42,388 bases of DNA from an uncultured Clostridium sp. (GTDB lineage Bacteria > Bacillota > Clostridia > TANB77 > CAG-508). The translations under genes were made by a program, and so were the position numbers. Under the pieces are notes generated by a model, which was not told the origin of the DNA, made no database searches, and saw only the letters and a program-made list of their open reading frames with translations. The stretch spans positions 1 to 42,388 of the forward strand of contig CANAQC010000009.1 in assembly GCA_947363765.1 (NCBI GenBank), given 5' to 3'. The first letter of the stretch is position 1. Each line of letters opens with the position of its first letter. Below, one piece after another: positions 17,173 through 25,628 of the stretch.

Positions 17173-18174
17173 ATGGATAAAAAAAGAATATTAACAGGAG
17201 ATAGACCAACAGGAAAATTACATATAGGACATTATTTTGGATCATTACAAAATAGGGTAAAACTTCAAAATGAATATGAAACCTTTATAGAAGTGGCAGA
17301 TGTGCAAGCATTAACTGACAATTTTGCAAATCCAGAAAAAGTAAAAAACAATGTAAAAGAAATTGTTATAGACCAATTATCAGTAGGAATAGATCCTAAT
17401 AAAGTAACATTTTTTTTACAATCTATGATACCTGAAATTGCAGAACTAACAGTATTTTATTCTAATCTTGTAACAATTGCAAGATTAGAAAGAAACCCAA
17501 CTGTTAAAACAGAGATTGCACAAAAAAGAGAAATTTTTGGAGAAAGTGTAACATATGGATTTTTGGGATATCCAGTAAGTCAGGCAGCAGACATTACTGC
17601 ATTTGATGCAAGTATTATTCCAGTAGGAGAAGATCAATTACCATTAATAGAACAATGTAGAGAAATTGTAAGAAAATTTAATAGTATTTATGGAGAAATA
17701 CTTAAAGAACCACAAGCCTATTTAGGCAAAAATAAAAGAATTAAGGGATTAGATGGAAATGAAAAAATGGGAAAATCTTTAGGAAATGCTATTTTTTTAT
17801 CAGATACCCAAGAAGAAATTACAAAAAAAGTAATGAGTGCTATAACTGATCCTTCAAGAATAAAAAAAGATGATCCAGGAAATCCTAATATTTGTATGGT
17901 GGCATATTATCATAATTTGTTTAGCTTAGATGAGATAGAAACAATATGTGAAGAATGTAAAAAAGGAAAACGTGGATGTGTTGCATGTAAAAAACAACTT
18001 ATTAAAAATATTGTAAAGCAATTAGCACCAATTAGAGAAAAAAGAGACTATTATGAAAATAGACCAAAAGAAGTAAAAGAGATATTAATGGAAGGAACTA
18101 ACAAAGCAAAAATTCAAGCAAGCATTACTATGAAAAAAGTAAAACAAGCTATGAAGTTAGATTATTTTGTTTAG
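17173..18174 (+). CDS. trpS: Tryptophanyl-tRNA synthetase
   Basis: 333 aa, class I type. It has GDRPTGKLHIGHYFGSL (HIGH motif), VGEDQLPLIEQCREI and the GNEKMGKSLGNAIF form of KMSKS. A Cys-rich piece (residues ~258-274, ICEECKKGKRGCVACKK) resembles a zinc-like insertion found in some TrpRS. It charges tRNA-Trp. It has its own start region after the rpmA terminator, with AAGAAGGG upstream of ATG. No CGG codons. Confidence 0.95.
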   Translation: MDKKRILTGDRPTGKLHIGHYFGSLQNRVKLQNEYETFIEVADVQALTDNFANPEKVKNNVKEIVIDQLSVGIDPNKVTFFLQSMIPEIAELTVFYSNLVTIARLERNPTVKTEIAQKREIFGESVTYGFLGYPVSQAADITAFDASIIPVGEDQLPLIEQCREIVRKFNSIYGEILKEPQAYLGKNKRIKGLDGNEKMGKSLGNAIFLSDTQEEITKKVMSAITDPSRIKKDDPGNPNICMVAYYHNLFSLDEIETICEECKKGKRGCVACKKQLIKNIVKQLAPIREKRDYYENRPKEVKEILMEGTNKAKIQASITMKKVKQAMKLDYFV

Positions 18175-18215
18175 AGTAATAAAATCATACAAAATAATTA
18201 AAAGGAGAGAAAAAT

Positions 18216-19490
<1,275 letters not shown>

Positions 19491-19510
19491 AAAAAGATTA
19501 AAGATAAAAT

Positions 19511-19544
19511 AAAAAAAGTTCAAACTTTTGTTTGACTTTTTTTT
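19511..19544 (+). terminator. Intrinsic terminator after obg
   Basis: AAAAAAGTTCAAAC pairs with GTTTGACTTTTTT across TTTT, then a T-run. The loop region CAAACTTTTGTTTG is also a loose match to a LexA-type palindrome, which I do not rely on. Confidence 0.75.
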
Positions 19545-19591
19545 GTTTTTATGATACCATAGTGACAAATAAAAAAGGAGGGTGAGTTAAT

Positions 19592-20248
19592 TTGAGAAAA
19601 AAAGATTCAAATGAATTAAATAAAAGAGAAAAGGCAATATTAAAATTTATTGAAAAGCAAATAGAAATAAACAGTTATCCACCATCAGTAAGAGAAATCG
19701 GCAAGGCAGTAGGATTAAAATCTACTGCTACTGTTCATGGATATTTAGCAAAATTAGAAGAAAAAGGGTACATAAAAAAAGAATCACAAAAAGGAAGAAC
19801 TTTAAAACTGTTAAAAGGTGGAGCAGGACAAAATAAAAACCAATCTCAAATGAAGGAATTTTATTCTGGAAAAGAAATGGTAGAAGTTCCAGTTATAGGT
19901 AAAATTACAGCAGGAGCACCAATATTAGCAGTAGAAAACATAACAGATACATTTCCAATTCCAATTGATTTTGTTGGAAACTCAGAATCTTTTATGCTTA
20001 CTGTTCGTGGAGAAAGCATGATAGAAGCAGGAATATTAGATGGAGACTATATATTAGTAAAAAGACAAGAAAGTGCTAATAATGGAGAGATTGTAGTAGC
20101 ATTAATAGAAGATGAAGCAACAGTAAAAACTTTTTATAAAGAAAAAGACCATATTCGTTTACAACCAGAAAATTCTACAATGGATCCAATAATTGTACCA
20201 AACTGTAAAATACTAGGAAAAGTTAGTGGTGTATTTAGAAAAATGTAA
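19592..20248 (+). CDS. lexA: LexA repressor
   Basis: 218 aa from TTG 19592 (strong AAAGGAGGGTGA upstream). The winged-helix N-terminus has [20 protein letters not shown] and [14 protein letters not shown]. The self-cleavage site is ITAGAPIL (Ala-Gly bond), the catalytic Ser is in [15 protein letters not shown] and the Lys in [11 protein letters not shown]. It represses SOS genes until RecA-stimulated self-cleavage. An out-of-frame CGG (GAA ATC GGC AAG, near 19699) is read normally. A degraded copy of its 3' end lies at ~21230. Confidence 0.95.
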   Translation: MRKKDSNELNKREKAILKFIEKQIEINSYPPSVREIGKAVGLKSTATVHGYLAKLEEKGYIKKESQKGRTLKLLKGGAGQNKNQSQMKEFYSGKEMVEVPVIGKITAGAPILAVENITDTFPIPIDFVGNSESFMLTVRGESMIEAGILDGDYILVKRQESANNGEIVVALIEDEATVKTFYKEKDHIRLQPENSTMDPIIVPNCKILGKVSGVFRKM

Positions 20249-20250
20249 AA

Positions 20251-20289
20251 GATTCCCCAGTTTATTTCTAAACTGGGGAATCTTTTTTT
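20251..20289 (+). terminator. Intrinsic terminator after lexA
   Basis: GATTCCCCAGTTT pairs with AAACTGGGGAATC followed by a T-run. The opposite-strand Cys-rich ORF ends inside the hairpin. Confidence 0.9.
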
Positions 20290-20441
20290 ACTTTTGAATG
20301 TCCGCGTTTGCAAATAGTTGTAATGCCAAAAATACATTTTTTGCAATTACCAATGCAAGCTTTGCAATTCATCCGATTAGGGCAAATCGAACAATTAGAA
20401 GAATTTTTATGATTTGCTCCAAATTTGCATAAATGTTTCAT
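20268..20441 (-). CDS. Small Cys-rich protein (possible), contains an in-frame CGG
   Basis: 57 aa, not recognised. Start ATG at 20441 with AAGGA 10 bases upstream. Eight cysteines, mostly in CxxC pairs (CSIC, CKAC, CKKC), suggest metal binding, and the C-terminus is Lys-rich. Residue 23 is encoded by CGG (C at 20375): PNRMNCKACIGNCKK if read as Arg. If the shift rule of this window applied, GGA would be followed at once by TGA, giving a 23-residue product ending CPNG. So this gene is either a counterexample, a switch, or not a gene. The regular Cys spacing after the CGG favours a real frame-0 protein. Confidence 0.5.
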   Translation of the reverse strand: MKHLCKFGANHKNSSNCSICPNRMNCKACIGNCKKCIFGITTICKRGHSKVKKDSPV

Positions 20442-20557
20442 GTAAAAGTCCTTCTTTCTTGATTTTTTAAAATCATATCAAAAATTACTAAATAAATCAA
20501 GAAATACACACAAATAAAATACATTTATGAGAAAATGTAAAAAATTATGTAAATGTA

Positions 20558-20586
20558 TTGACAAATATAAAATACTATACTATAAT
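20558..20586 (+). promoter_or_regulatory. Perfect consensus sigma-A promoter of a short transcript
   Basis: TTGACA at 20558, 17-base spacer, TATAAT at 20581. The transcript would begin near 20593 and end at the hairpin 20831-20858, about 265 bases. It is one of the few fully consensus promoters in the window. Confidence 0.85.
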
Positions 20587-20655
20587 AAATGTATCGGCAA
20601 ATAAATGCTGGTAAAAAGTTCGCGAACAATAGTAGCCAAAAACAGGAGGACAAAC

Positions 20656-20769
20656 ATGAAAAACTTTAGAAGAATAGTAAAAAATCGCGGCACTACCAAT
20701 CAGTTTGCAAAAATATCGTATAATAAAAATAAGTATGCGGCAGATGCGCCGGCGGTAGCGACTCAGTAA
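20656..20769 (+). CDS. Short ORF of unknown role, 37 aa
   Basis: Unrecognised. Perfect AGGAGG, 6 bases, then ATG. The N-terminus is basic (MKNFRRIVKNRG), the end is Ala-rich and acidic/polar (YAADAPAVATQ). The codons of its second half (GCG, CCG, CGC, TCG) are G/C-ending, unlike the surrounding genes, so either the DNA is foreign or the RNA structure is under selection. It lies between a consensus promoter and a terminator. It could be a small peptide, a leader, or part of a structured RNA; I found no match to SRP RNA, tmRNA or a riboswitch I know. Confidence 0.45.
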   Translation: MKNFRRIVKNRGTTNQFAKISYNKNKYAADAPAVATQ

Positions 20770-20784
20770 TCGGAGGTAAAACAC

Positions 20785-20830
20785 ATGCACCGAATACGGG
20801 ATCAGACAAGTTAAACTGAATCTAAGGTAA
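20785..20830 (+). CDS. Second mini-ORF of the short transcript, with in-frame CGG
   Basis: A second GGAGGT binding site sits 8 bases before ATG 20785. Read normally it is MHRIRDQTS (stop at 20814). CGG is codon 5 (20797). With the skip rule it reads MHRIGIRQVKLNLR, ending at 20830 just before the terminator. It is too short to recognise; the two good binding sites on one short transcript are the only evidence. Confidence 0.25.
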
Positions 20831-20858
20831 AAAGGGGAATCTAAATGATTCCCCTTTT
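20831..20858 (+). terminator. Intrinsic terminator of the short transcript
   Basis: AAAAGGGGAATC pairs with GATTCCCCTTTT across a 5-base loop. The stem resembles the lexA terminator stem (GATTCCCC). Confidence 0.85.
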
Positions 20859-20870
20859 CGTTATACAATA

Positions 20871-20909
20871 AAAAACGATAGAACTATTATAAACGGTTCT
20901 ATCGTTTTT
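20871..20909. terminator. Second hairpin, bidirectional terminator type
   Basis: AAAAACGATAGAAC and GTTCTATCGTTTTT form a perfect 14-bp stem with an 11-base loop. A-run and T-run on both sides allow function in either direction. Confidence 0.7.
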
Positions 20910-21229
20910 GCTAATTTTAAGAACAATAACATTTTATTTATAATATTCATATTTACAACCAAAAGTAAGAGTACTAGGTTTCCTCATAGAACATATTCCA
21001 TTGCGACGTTGTATAAGTATTACTCGTGTTTTACATTATAGCGATTAATGAATATAAATAGATACAAAGTAAAAAATAAAAGGTAAATATGAAATCAATA
21101 AAAATGAAAGCAATGCTAAATTAATAATGGACAATAATTATAATATAGTATATAATAAAATTACTAAACAAAACTATATAATATTAGTTTTCTAGAAAGG
21201 ACAAGTATTATGTAGAAGCAATATCATGA
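20910..21229. other. Non-coding stretch
   Basis: No ORF with a ribosome binding site on either strand, no RNA gene that I recognise. AT-rich with one slightly GC-richer piece (~20985-21040). Together with the lexA remnant downstream it looks like decaying DNA. Confidence 0.6.
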
Positions 21230-21348
21230 AACATCATGGAGAAATATTGTGAGAATGACTATATATGTTTACAACCAGGAAATTCTACAATGGACAAAAT
21301 CATATACCAGATGGTAAAATCCTTGGGTGTATTTCATAAGATATAAAA
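21230..21348 (+). pseudogene. Degraded lexA 3' fragment
   Basis: CATCATGGAGAAATATTGTG resembles the NNGEIVV coding part of lexA, and TTTACAACCAGGAAATTCTA then CAATGGA copies the lexA bases near 20158-20184 ([10 protein letters not shown]) with one change. TGGTAAAATCCTTGG and GGTGTATTTCATAAGATATAA match the end (CKILGK, GVFRKM, stop). In-frame stops, a deletion between the two blocks and another near the end show that it is not functional. Confidence 0.75.
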
Positions 21349-21373
21349 ATAAGAAAGGTGTGTAAATATAAAA

Positions 21374-22165
21374 ATGGAAGAACTAACAGGAAAATTTTAT
21401 GATTTAGTAACGAAAAAAGAAATACCAAGAGAAAAAATTGAACCATACAAAATTTACTTATATATTGAGGATAATTATTGTGGAAGTGCTAGAATGGTTA
21501 CTTTTGATACAAAAGGTATTATGATAGATAGTACATATATAAATTATAAAGAAAGACTTTCTATGCTAAAAGAAGTAGTAAAAGCAAAATATATTAATTT
21601 AGGAAATACTAATGTAAAAGTAGAATTTGAAGATATGATTTATTTTGATAGTCTTAAAATAAGAATGCCACATATCATGGTAACATATACAAATGATGAA
21701 GGTAAAATTGTGCACGAAATGTTAAACGAAAATACTATGGAAAACATGATGTTTATGGATGAACAAGGCAATATTACAATCGATGCAAATAATAGCTATA
21801 TAGGAAATGATAACTATATTAATAAATCAGAAATTAGGGAAGATTTTAAGGCAAGTAGAAACGAAGAGAAAATAAGCCATACATCATTTTCGATGGGTGC
21901 AAAATCACATTCCAAATTTGAGATTAATTTTAAAGATAATGATTTTGAAAATATTGATATTGAAGGACTTAAAAATGTATCGCAAATGCCAAATTGGAAA
22001 ATATCCATTGATCAATTTGGTTTTACAGGAAAATATGATTTAGGTAAAAAAGAAGATATGGAAAGATTTAAAAAAGATATACTATCTATGCCTAAAAATT
22101 CAAAAGAAGCACAAGAAAGAAAAAAGACACCAATACAAAAGGAACAAGAGGAAATATTAGAATAA
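21374..22165 (+). CDS. Uncharacterised protein
   Basis: 263 aa, no family recognised. Soluble-looking: no signal peptide or membrane helix. The N-terminal ~110 residues look like a mixed alpha/beta unit (LTGKFYDLVTKKEIPREKI, YIEDNYCGSARMVTFDTKG); the middle is Asn/Ser-rich; the end is charged (EAQERKKTPIQKEQEEILE). The start is ATG 21374 with AAAGGTG 13 bases upstream, which is rather far. No CGG codons. It follows the lexA remnant and ends at a terminator. No function is proposed. Confidence 0.75.
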   Translation: MEELTGKFYDLVTKKEIPREKIEPYKIYLYIEDNYCGSARMVTFDTKGIMIDSTYINYKERLSMLKEVVKAKYINLGNTNVKVEFEDMIYFDSLKIRMPHIMVTYTNDEGKIVHEMLNENTMENMMFMDEQGNITIDANNSYIGNDNYINKSEIREDFKASRNEEKISHTSFSMGAKSHSKFEINFKDNDFENIDIEGLKNVSQMPNWKISIDQFGFTGKYDLGKKEDMERFKKDILSMPKNSKEAQERKKTPIQKEQEEILE

Positions 22166-22183
22166 ATAGTTGATTGCTGATTA

Positions 22184-22216
22184 AAAAAACCATTCTTGAA
22201 GTATAAGAATGGTTTT
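22184..22216 (+). terminator. Intrinsic terminator after the unknown gene
   Basis: AAAAACCATTCTT pairs with AAGAATGGTTTTT across a 7-base loop, T-rich 3' side. Confidence 0.85.
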
Positions 22217-22484
22217 TCTTTTTATCTCTTAGTAAATTACAAATGCTTATTTTTAAGCGTTTTGAGTAAGTTTTGTATATTGTATGTATATTAATAAGCA
22301 ACGTTTAGTAGTTCTTAATAGCGTTAGAATATAGATATTTAAAGGATTAAGAGAATAAAAAAATCCATACATATCTTAGTATAGATAAAAATTTTAAAAA
22401 ATTAGCCACATTATTTATACAGATATTAAAATATATTAGTATAAAATAATTCTCAATTACATAAACAAATGTTCAAAAAAAGTC
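22217..22484. other. Non-coding stretch before the toxin locus
   Basis: No supported gene. It contains one member of a 21-base repeat pair at 22272-22292; otherwise AT-rich sequence without visible structure. Confidence 0.6.
22272..22292 (+). repeat. Short direct repeat, left copy
   Basis: 21 bases beginning TTTGTATATTGTATG; the right copy at 23353-23373 differs in one base (TTTGTATATCGTATG...). The pair brackets the toxin locus and the Nudix gene, and each copy lies downstream of a terminator. Confidence 0.6.
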
Positions 22485-22513
22485 TTGACGATAAGCAATA
22501 TAAAATGTATAAT
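22485..22513 (+). promoter_or_regulatory. Sigma-A promoter of the toxin-like mRNA
   Basis: TTGACG at 22485 and TATAAT at 22508, 17-base spacer. The mRNA would start near 22520 with the leader GTGGTTGCCATC at ~22542. Confidence 0.8.
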
Positions 22514-22586
22514 CTATGGAGAAAATAAGGAAAAGTAGAATGTGGTTGCCATCTTAATTTCACAAAAGAAAGCGAGGTGGTGTAGA

Positions 22587-22724
22587 ATGTTAGAAGAAAT
22601 ACTTTTACAATTATTAATATTATCATTATATACAAATGTTGCTCTTACTATCATCTCATTTATATTAATTATAGCTATAACTATAATTACATATAAACAA
22701 AACCATATCTCTGCTGACCAATAG
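22587..22724 (+). CDS. Small hydrophobic protein, type I toxin-like (holin-like)
   Basis: 45 aa: a short acidic start (MLEEILLQ), one long hydrophobic stretch (residues ~5-34) and a polar end (TYKQNHISADQ). The AAAGCGAGGTGG site precedes ATG 22587. Size, layout and the GGTTGCCATC leader are typical of small membrane toxins of type I systems in Bacillota. A perfect promoter on the opposite strand just downstream points at it, and a bidirectional hairpin lies between. Membrane damage on overexpression is the known effect of such peptides; here it is inference. Confidence 0.6.
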   Translation: MLEEILLQLLILSLYTNVALTIISFILIIAITIITYKQNHISADQ

Positions 22725-22784
22725 AGATATGATTTTTTAATTTATTCAATATTGGTAACCATGTTTTATGGTTCCTTATTTTCT
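22700..22784 (-). ncRNA. Putative antisense antitoxin RNA
   Basis: The minus strand has TTGACA (22819-22814), a 17-base spacer and TATAAT (22796-22791), a perfect promoter with no ORF behind it. The transcript would run from ~22784 back to the shared hairpin, ~85 bases. Near its 5' side it carries AUGGUUACC, able to pair with GGUUGCCAU in the toxin leader (8 of 9 positions counting one G-U), and it is fully complementary to the toxin 3' end. This is the layout of Fst/par-type systems. Confidence 0.55.
22704..22738. terminator. Shared terminator of toxin mRNA and antisense RNA
   Basis: CATATCTCT pairs with AGAGATATG across a 10-base loop; T-run on the plus side, and TTTTGTTT on the minus side. 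It overlaps the last toxin codons. Confidence 0.7.
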
Positions 22785-22849
22785 ATAATTATTATAATAC
22801 ATAAAAATAGTAATGTCAAATAATTTTTTATATAAGAAAGGAGATTTAT

Positions 22850-23299
22850 ATGATTAATGTAGTAATAGGTATAATTACTTATGAAGATAAAATATTATTA
22901 ATAAAAAGAGGAAGAGGAGATTTTATAGGACTTTATGGATTACCAGGAGGAAAAATTGAAGAATGTGAACATATAGATGTAGCAATAGAAAGAGAGATTA
23001 ATGAAGAACTAGGATTGAAATTAAAATTTAGGAGATTATTAGGTACTGCTACAGAAATTATGCATGATAAAAATTCAACTACTATACTATATTGTTGTGA
23101 ATTATTAATGGATATAAATCAGAAAATATTAAATCCAGAATTTGAATATAAATGGTTTTCAAAACAGGAATTAATAGATTCTAATTCAATTATAGAAAGT
23201 GATAAAGTAATGATAGATACTTTTTATAATAATAAAGAAAAAAACTATATAAAATTAGATTGTTATAAAGATGAAAAAGGAAAATATTTTTGGAAATAG
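22850..23299 (+). CDS. Nudix hydrolase
   Basis: 149 aa. The Nudix box is intact: GKIEECEHIDVAIEREINEE then LGL (G-x5-E-x7-RE-U-x-EE-x-GU). It begins VVIGIITYEDKILLIKRGRG, like ADP-ribose pyrophosphatase/MutT-type members. Substrate unknown; Nudix enzymes cleave nucleoside diphosphates linked to another group. AAAGGAG precedes ATG 22850. A terminator and one copy of the 21-base repeat follow. Confidence 0.88.
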   Translation: MINVVIGIITYEDKILLIKRGRGDFIGLYGLPGGKIEECEHIDVAIEREINEELGLKLKFRRLLGTATEIMHDKNSTTILYCCELLMDINQKILNPEFEYKWFSKQELIDSNSIIESDKVMIDTFYNNKEKNYIKLDCYKDEKGKYFWK

Positions 23300-23315
23300 C
23301 TATTTTAAAAATAAT

Positions 23316-23349
23316 AAAAAGATATCATAGTAAAATATGATGTCTTTTT
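23316..23349 (+). terminator. Intrinsic terminator after the Nudix gene
   Basis: AAAAAGATATCATA pairs with TATGATGTCTTTTT across a 6-base loop. Confidence 0.75.
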
Positions 23350-23352
23350 AAA

Positions 23353-23373
23353 TTTGTATATCGTATGTATATT
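23353..23373 (+). repeat. Short direct repeat, right copy
   Basis: Partner of 22272-22292 with one mismatch in 21 bases; distance ~1.08 kb. Confidence 0.6.
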
Positions 23374-23442
23374 GTGTGTATATTAGCTAGTCACTTTAGA
23401 CAGCTTTTATCAGCTTTTAATGACTTTTATAAAAATAAAAGA

Positions 23443-23472
23443 AAAGCAGTAATCGAAATAGATTACCGCTTT
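23443..23472. terminator. Hairpin after rpsI
   Basis: AAAGC-GTAATC pairs with GATTAC-GCTTT (one mismatch inside). It lies 42 bases beyond the rpsI stop on the minus strand and is flanked there by T-rich sequence. Confidence 0.6.
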
Positions 23473-23513
23473 GTATATAGGTTTTTGACATCTTGCCCAC
23501 CCAGAGCACTTTT

Positions 23514-23921
23514 TTATCTCTTACTAAATTGAGGCGCACGACGTGCTTTCTTAAGACCGTATTTTTTTCTTTCTTTCATACGAGGATCTCTTGTTAAAAA
23601 TCCATTTGATTTTAAACTTGGTCTAAATTCAGCATTTGCTTCATTTAAAGCTCTTGCAATACCATGACGAATTGCACCTGCTTGACCTGTATATCCACCA
23701 CCTATAACTTTACAAATAACATCATATTTTGCTAGTGTATTTGTAACTGTTAATGGTTGTCTTACAATAACCTTTAAAGTTTCAAGTCCAAAATATTCAT
23801 CAATATTTTTACCATTAATTGTAATAATTCCAGTTCCTTCTACTAATCTAACTCTTGCAATTGAACTTTTTCTTCTACCTGTACCATAAAATACTATTTT
23901 TTCTTTGTTTGCTTTAGGCAT
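23514..23921 (-). CDS. rpsI: 30S ribosomal protein S9
   Basis: 135 aa. It contains [39 protein letters not shown] and ends [16 protein letters not shown], the Arg-ended tail that touches P-site tRNA. KKYGLKK uses TAC GGT, an out-of-frame CGG read normally. AAGGAGG precedes the start. It is second in the rplM-rpsI pair. Confidence 0.96.
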   Translation of the reverse strand: MPKANKEKIVFYGTGRRKSSIARVRLVEGTGIITINGKNIDEYFGLETLKVIVRQPLTVTNTLAKYDVICKVIGGGYTGQAGAIRHGIARALNEANAEFRPSLKSNGFLTRDPRMKERKKYGLKKARRAPQFSKR

Positions 23922-23945
23922 TTTTATATTTCCTCCTTAACATTT

Positions 23946-24380
23946 TTAGAATTCCCATTTTTCTGGTTTTTGAGCTTGATTTTCATGTTCGCTACCTTTA
24001 TAAACTCTTAATTTTTTAATCATTTGTCTTCCTAAGCTATTATGTGGTAACATTCCTTTTATAGCAAGCATCATAGCTTTATTTGATTGATTTTCTAACA
24101 TATTTCTTGCTACTATTTCTTTCATTCCACCAATATAACCAGAATGATGTCTATAAATTTTTTGATCTAATTTATGACCTGTTAGGATAACTTTATCACA
24201 GTTAATAATAATAACATGATCACCTACATCAAGGTTTGGTGTAAAAGTTGGTTTATGTTTTCCTCTTAATAATTTTGCAGCTTCAGTTGCTACTCTACCT
24301 AGTGCTTTACCTTCTGCATCAATTATATACCATTTTCTTTCAATTTCATCTTTTTTAATACTATATGTTGTATTATTCAT
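23946..24380 (-). CDS. rplM: 50S ribosomal protein L13
   Basis: 144 aa. It has [40 protein letters not shown] and [20 protein letters not shown]. It starts at 24380 with GGAGGG upstream and is preceded by an L13-leader-like RNA. The 24-base gap to rpsI indicates one operon. Confidence 0.96.
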   Translation of the reverse strand: MNNTTYSIKKDEIERKWYIIDAEGKALGRVATEAAKLLRGKHKPTFTPNLDVGDHVIIINCDKVILTGHKLDQKIYRHHSGYIGGMKEIVARNMLENQSNKAMMLAIKGMLPHNSLGRQMIKKLRVYKGSEHENQAQKPEKWEF

Positions 24381-24394
24381 GGTAATAAATACCC

Positions 24395-24470
24395 TCCATT
24401 CATTTTTTATCTATTTTTATGTATTAGATTTACAATTTATAAACTACCGGGGAGAAGTTTATACTTTTAA
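24395..24470 (-). promoter_or_regulatory. Probable L13 leader RNA
   Basis: Upstream of rplM (minus strand) AGTATAAACTTCTCCCCGG then TAGTTTATAAATTG can form a stem (TATAAACT with AGTTTATA) around CCCCGG. Position and GC core within AT-rich DNA fit the L13 autoregulatory leader. Assigned by context and stem. Confidence 0.55.
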
Positions 24471-24600
24471 ACCTAATAATAATGCTTAATTATTCTATTA
24501 TAAATTTAAGAAAAAGTCAATATTTATACTAAATTTATTTACATTTTGGTTATAATAATGATATAATTTTTGGTATATAAAGTGAAAGGATGAAATAAAA

Positions 24601-25428
24601 ATGGAAATTAGTGTTAGAAATATTGTTTTTGCTATTATTATAATAGTTTGTGTTTTTGCTATTGGATTTGGAATTTATGGTCAATTTTTTAGTGATAAAC
24701 CTGTAGAAAATACAATAAACGTTAATACAGATAATGAAGATAAATTATTAGAACAAAATTTTAAAAACATATTCAAAAACAGTTTAGATTATCAAGGATA
24801 TAATGTAAATACAATGGGAATAACAAAAATTGATTCAACACAAGATTTAATATATACATGGGTTGAAAGAAAGCAATTTGTAGATAATCGTTATGACTTA
24901 AATCTATATATTCCAAGAATTAATATTTCTAATAATACTTCAGTAGAAAGATTTAATGAAAGAATAAAATCATTATTTATAGATAAAGCAAATGATATTA
25001 TTATAAACGCAACAAATAATACTATATATACAGTAGAATATATGGCATATGTTAATACAAATATATTATCATTAGTAATTAAATCTACATTAAAAGAGGG
25101 AAATAATCCTCAAAGAGTTATTATTCAAACATATAATTATAATTTAAGTACAAATGAAGAAATAACTCTAAACCAAATATTAGATATAAAAGGATTACAA
25201 GCAAAAACAGTTGAAGATACTATTATACAAAAAGTGGCTCTTGCAAATCAAGAAGCAGAAAATTTACAAAGATTAGGATATAATGTATATATTAGAGATT
25301 TAACAAGTAATATTTATAAAATAGAAAATACAGATAACTATATATTAGGACAAAATGGTAAATTATATATTATTTACCCATATGGAAATGCAAATTATAC
25401 AGATGCAATGGATGTTATAGTATTTTAA
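24601..25428 (+). CDS. Membrane-anchored extracytoplasmic protein (DUF3298-like end)
   Basis: 275 aa. Residues ~8-30 form one membrane anchor or uncleaved signal (VRNIVFAIIIIVCVFAIGFG). The rest is outside: an Asn-rich linker, then LNLYIPRINISNNTSVERFN, YTVEYMAYVNTNILSLVIKS and TYNYNLSTNEEITLNQILDI, which resemble the DUF4163/DUF3298 region of exported anti-sigma-like or PdaC-type proteins. The catalytic part of PdaC is absent. TTTACA and TATAAT boxes lie before it (~24537-24567). GAAAGGATG precedes the ATG. A clear terminator follows. Function unknown. Confidence 0.7.
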   Translation: MEISVRNIVFAIIIIVCVFAIGFGIYGQFFSDKPVENTINVNTDNEDKLLEQNFKNIFKNSLDYQGYNVNTMGITKIDSTQDLIYTWVERKQFVDNRYDLNLYIPRINISNNTSVERFNERIKSLFIDKANDIIINATNNTIYTVEYMAYVNTNILSLVIKSTLKEGNNPQRVIIQTYNYNLSTNEEITLNQILDIKGLQAKTVEDTIIQKVALANQEAENLQRLGYNVYIRDLTSNIYKIENTDNYILGQNGKLYIIYPYGNANYTDAMDVIVF

Positions 25429-25432
25429 AATA

Positions 25433-25461
25433 AAGGCGACTAGAGCTATGCTAGTCGCCTT
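25433..25461 (+). terminator. Intrinsic terminator
   Basis: AAGGCGACTAG pairs with CTAGTCGCCTT across AGCTATG; a GC-rich stem for this genome. Confidence 0.85.
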
Positions 25462-25628
25462 ATTGAAAATAAAAGGGGATGTTAAATATAAGAAAAAACT
25501 ACATTCTTTACTCTTATATTTATAAGAAAATATAATGGAGTTATATTTTCTTTTTATAAATGTATTTTATAAAACAATTTTGTCCTTATTGTGAACGAAA
25601 AGTGAAGAATTAGAAGTTTTATAAAAAT

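Noticed and set aside
19511..19544. LexA box in front of lexA (CAAACTTTTGTTTG)
   Set aside because: The palindrome is fully explained as the stem-loop of the obg terminator and lacks the G-C pairs of known Bacillota boxes (GAAC-N4-GTTC).
20739..20820. A shifted reading of the short transcript encoding a tail with APNTGSDKLN (sortase-like)
   Set aside because: It lies in a frame that cannot be reached from the first ORF by an in-frame CGG, and it has stop codons just upstream. Probably coincidence.
20590..20858. SRP RNA, tmRNA, 6S RNA or a c-di-GMP riboswitch for the short transcript
   Set aside because: Size would fit SRP RNA, but the conserved GGAAGG/AGCAG domain IV, the tmRNA tag and tRNA-like ends, and the GEMM core motifs are not present.
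20575..20868. Minus-strand open frame of ~97 codons over the short transcript
   Set aside because: It is opposite to a consensus promoter and terminator, has no ribosome binding site, and looks like random hydrophobic/Arg-rich translation.
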